Positions 62,225 through 64,000 of a stretch of DNA of 64,000 bases are shown piece by piece; within the stretch, counting starts at the first letter, position 1; every line of letters begins with the position of its first letter. The notes under the pieces were generated by a model. The model worked only from the letters and a program-made list of their open reading frames with translations. It ran no database searches and had not been told where the DNA came from. Position numbers and translations under genes: made by a program. Origin of the DNA: an uncultured Litorivicinus sp. (GTDB lineage Bacteria; Pseudomonadota; Gammaproteobacteria; Pseudomonadales; Litorivicinaceae); contig CACAXU010000003.1 of assembly GCA_902536515.1 (NCBI GenBank), forward strand, positions 1 to 64,000, in the 5' to 3' direction.

Positions 62225-63298
62225 TTAATGAATAGACGCGCAATTTGTCCAGTAGATCCTGTCGTCTGATGTATAGAGATACCCTTGGTCCATTAGGCTT
62301 TGGTAATCACCCACGTAGTCTCGGGTCGTATCCGCCAATAACCAAATACCGTTGTCTTCAGTGAAATAGATGTAGGTTCTTGGTCCAGTATCGCGTTCCC
62401 CACTCTCGTAGAACCCGTCTAAGGCGGCGATGAATTCATCCATAAGCGAGAGATCGACACGGAACTCCGTCAAAAGATGCCACTCGTTATCGGTATTGCT
62501 GATCAAACGCATCCGGTTCTCGATACCGACCGCAGAAAACAGGGACGCTATCAGTACCGCTTGGTCGTCACAGTCTCCGCCTCTCGTATCAAGGGTCTCA
62601 ACTGGAGGTGCCACATAATCCCCATCAACCGTTTCACCTTCACTCATGTGGCTCGGGTCCGGGACATAGGTAACATTTTTCTTCACATACTCAAATAATG
62701 CGGCGGCTCTTCGCAAGACCGCCGGCTCATTTTCTTGATGAACGCTGGCAATGTTGACTGCCAGTGCCCGGACAGAGCTTGGATCTACCAAGGCCCTATA
62801 GTCGACCGGTCCCTCGAGTGCTGAACGGATCGGGCCGTTTACTTGCGTACGACCCTTGGAGTACTTCTCGATTAGGTGGTCAGTCTGATGCGCTCCTGCG
62901 GGTGTCTCCACTTGTGTCCGTTCTGGGCCTTTATTCGTAGACCAGAAAGCCGTCAGATGGGTAATAGCAGTGATATGCGCCAAATCGACAAGGCTCTCCG
63001 GTGCCGTCCAAACCCAGTTGGAGTCAAAAATAATCGCTATAATCGGACGGTACAGCGCTTCAAACACATAATTGTTGAATTGCCACGGGTCTGACTCACC
63101 GAAAGTTACGTTATAAGCGATCACCGCTAGCGCCCATAAGCACGGCCAGATGAAACAGATGATGAGTAGTTTTGGGACCCAGGAAGTAAGTTTCTTGAAC
63201 GAAACCAGCACCCAAACAATCAAGAGGTTCCAGGCGACAAGGGCCCAGAAATAGAGCGGGTCAGCAAAAAATGGGGCCGCTTCCACAGCAATCCACAT
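62225..63298 (-). CDS. Membrane-anchored transglutaminase-like protein
   Basis: A 357-residue protein. Two spans at about residues 16-34 and 42-65 precede a soluble transglutaminase-core domain: TRGGDCDDQAVLIASLFSA with Cys243, NEWHLLTEF with His274 and WLLADTTRDYVGD with Asp323, the Cys-His-Asp triad of the family. Bacterial members usually act as cysteine proteases or amidases on peptides. Whether it belongs to the RT operon is unclear: it lies 148 bases upstream of the 196-residue gene in the same direction. Confidence 0.75.
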   Translation of the reverse strand: MWIAVEAAPFFADPLYFWALVAWNLLIVWVLVSFKKLTSWVPKLLIICFIWPCLWALAVIAYNVTFGESDPWQFNNYVFEALYRPIIAIIFDSNWVWTAPESLVDLAHITAITHLTAFWSTNKGPERTQVETPAGAHQTDHLIEKYSKGRTQVNGPIRSALEGPVDYRALVDPSSVRALAVNIASVHQENEPAVLRRAAALFEYVKKNVTYVPDPSHMSEGETVDGDYVAPPVETLDTRGGDCDDQAVLIASLFSAVGIENRMRLISNTDNEWHLLTEFRVDLSLMDEFIAALDGFYESGERDTGPRTYIYFTEDNGIWLLADTTRDYVGDYQSLMDQGYLYTSDDRIYWTNCASIH

Positions 63299-63329
63299 GC
63301 ATCAAATATCTGAAACTACTCAATCTCGA

Positions 63330-64000
63330 TTACCCTTTATCTCCCAAGGAAATACACTTCTCTATGAACTTCAGTGATGCGTCAATCACGGCCTCACTGT
63401 ACCCGTCGCTGCTGATAGGGGCTTTGATTTTATTTGCCGGAGGACTAAGTTCGTTAATCACCTTATCTTCGATGAACCGTTGCACGAGTCTCCGCCTACC
63501 CAACCGATCTCCGCCTCTCGAGTAAAGAAATTGAGAAAGTGCATCTTGATCCGAAGCTTCATTGATTCGGATGTATTGAAATGAGAATCGATTTGAGATG
63601 CCCGCAGCATCTAGCTCGCTAAATTCCTCCCAACGATCGTTTGCGACCTTAACCCTATTTTCAAAAGTCGAGCATCGACCATCCCCCAGAAGATGTTGCA
63701 ACCTCGATTTGTCATCGTTACTTGTTATGGAAAGAAGACTCACGCCAACGTTCTGAAAAAATTTTTCGTTACCCATAACTGGCAGGTAAACCTTTTTAAA
63801 TTGATTTTTGTTGCGCTCCAAAAGGCGGCCAACTTCTTTCAAATTACGATCGGCTAGAAGGTCACCTAGTTTTGGATCTTTTTTTGCCGATAAGTTCGTA
63901 AAATTAGTCTCTTTGAATCGGCATGTGATGCTGGCTAAGTGTGTCCACCAACGGTCTCGAGCAACTCCAGAAGAGCCACAATAAGACCCTGCATAAAGTA
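63330..64000 (-). CDS. Unknown protein, 5' end beyond the window
   Basis: An open frame of 223 codons with no stop to the right edge, so the true gene is longer. Visible segments: CGSSGVARDRWWTHLASITC, LADRNLKEVGRLLERNKNQF, FSFQYIRINEASDQDALSQF and SRGGDRLGRRRLVQRFIEDK. Mostly helical with basic patches; not recognised. A TTG at 63842 is inside the frame, not its start. Lies 31 bases before the transglutaminase-like gene. Confidence 0.6.
   Translation of the reverse strand, partial: LYAGSYCGSSGVARDRWWTHLASITCRFKETNFTNLSAKKDPKLGDLLADRNLKEVGRLLERNKNQFKKVYLPVMGNEKFFQNVGVSLLSITSNDDKSRLQHLLGDGRCSTFENRVKVANDRWEEFSELDAAGISNRFSFQYIRINEASDQDALSQFLYSRGGDRLGRRRLVQRFIEDKVINELSPPANKIKAPISSDGYSEAVIDASLKFIEKCISLGDKG

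Overview
The window looks like chromosomal DNA of a heterotrophic, probably marine, gammaproteobacterium. Three things point there, none of them proof: a homodimeric-type pyruvate dehydrogenase E1 (AceE/MdeB family), a gammaproteobacterial-type Zur box (32793-32807) between divergent znuA and znuC, and a large load of high-affinity uptake systems (TRAP, Liv-type ABC, AEC, DMT, several MFS). There are no rRNA or tRNA genes, insertion sequences or CRISPR arrays that I can see.

Layout. 1-14.8 kb: an oxidative catabolic region with a [2Fe-2S] reductase domain (cut by the left edge), an EutA-like reactivase, a bicupin, an SDR, a TPP-dependent decarboxylase/lyase, a flavin aromatic hydroxylase, an alpha/beta hydrolase, a haloacid-dehalogenase-like enzyme and exporters. 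14.8-23 kb: a decayed isochorismatase gene, AEC and EamA carriers, an MFS remnant and a complete Liv-type ABC importer with a Tat-exported binding protein. 23.4-26.7 kb: a divergent Lrp / AceE-like pair resembling mdeR-mdeB. 26.7-31.5 kb: GntR, PhyH-type oxygenase and SAF-domain dehydrogenase, converging on AtuA (apparent CTG start) and DUF4387, plus a DUF2892 gene with an amber stop. 31.7-36.3 kb: a zinc island (znuA, znuC, znuB, zur, CobW-type GTPase) and a decayed second zur-like fragment. 36.5-43.8 kb: small regulators and membrane proteins, glyoxalase I, a 2OG oxygenase, a GMC dehydrogenase with its Tat-exported small subunit, a ribbon-helix-helix gene and a decayed aspartate/glutamate racemase. 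43.9-50.6 kb: a catabolic operon (TRAP transporter, PEP mutase/isocitrate lyase-family enzyme, class III CoA-transferase, HMG-CoA-lyase-like enzyme) with a divergent GntR regulator.

50.6-64 kb is accessory DNA dominated by unrecognised genes: a two-lobed aspartic-protease-like protein, a three-gene operon of unknown function, an enolase-superfamily enzyme, a secreted protein with an S74-chaperone-like segment, and then a long minus-strand run. At the core of that run are a reverse transcriptase with an FVDD active site and a helical C-terminal region, a protein with PD-(D/E)XK nuclease residues plus a QxxxY motif, and a 438-residue protein with an RNxxxH (HEPN-like) motif. These three are packed with almost no spacing, and the reverse transcriptase overlaps the small gene before it by 8 bases. 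This is the best candidate here for an undescribed system, most plausibly anti-phage defence.

A second theme is gene decay: five genes (isochorismatase, an MFS carrier, DUF2892, a zur copy, Asp/Glu racemase) survive as fragments or reading frames with stops. Putative operators of the form TGGTnnACCA recur near the GMC dehydrogenase genes and near the TRAP operon, hinting at shared GntR-type control.
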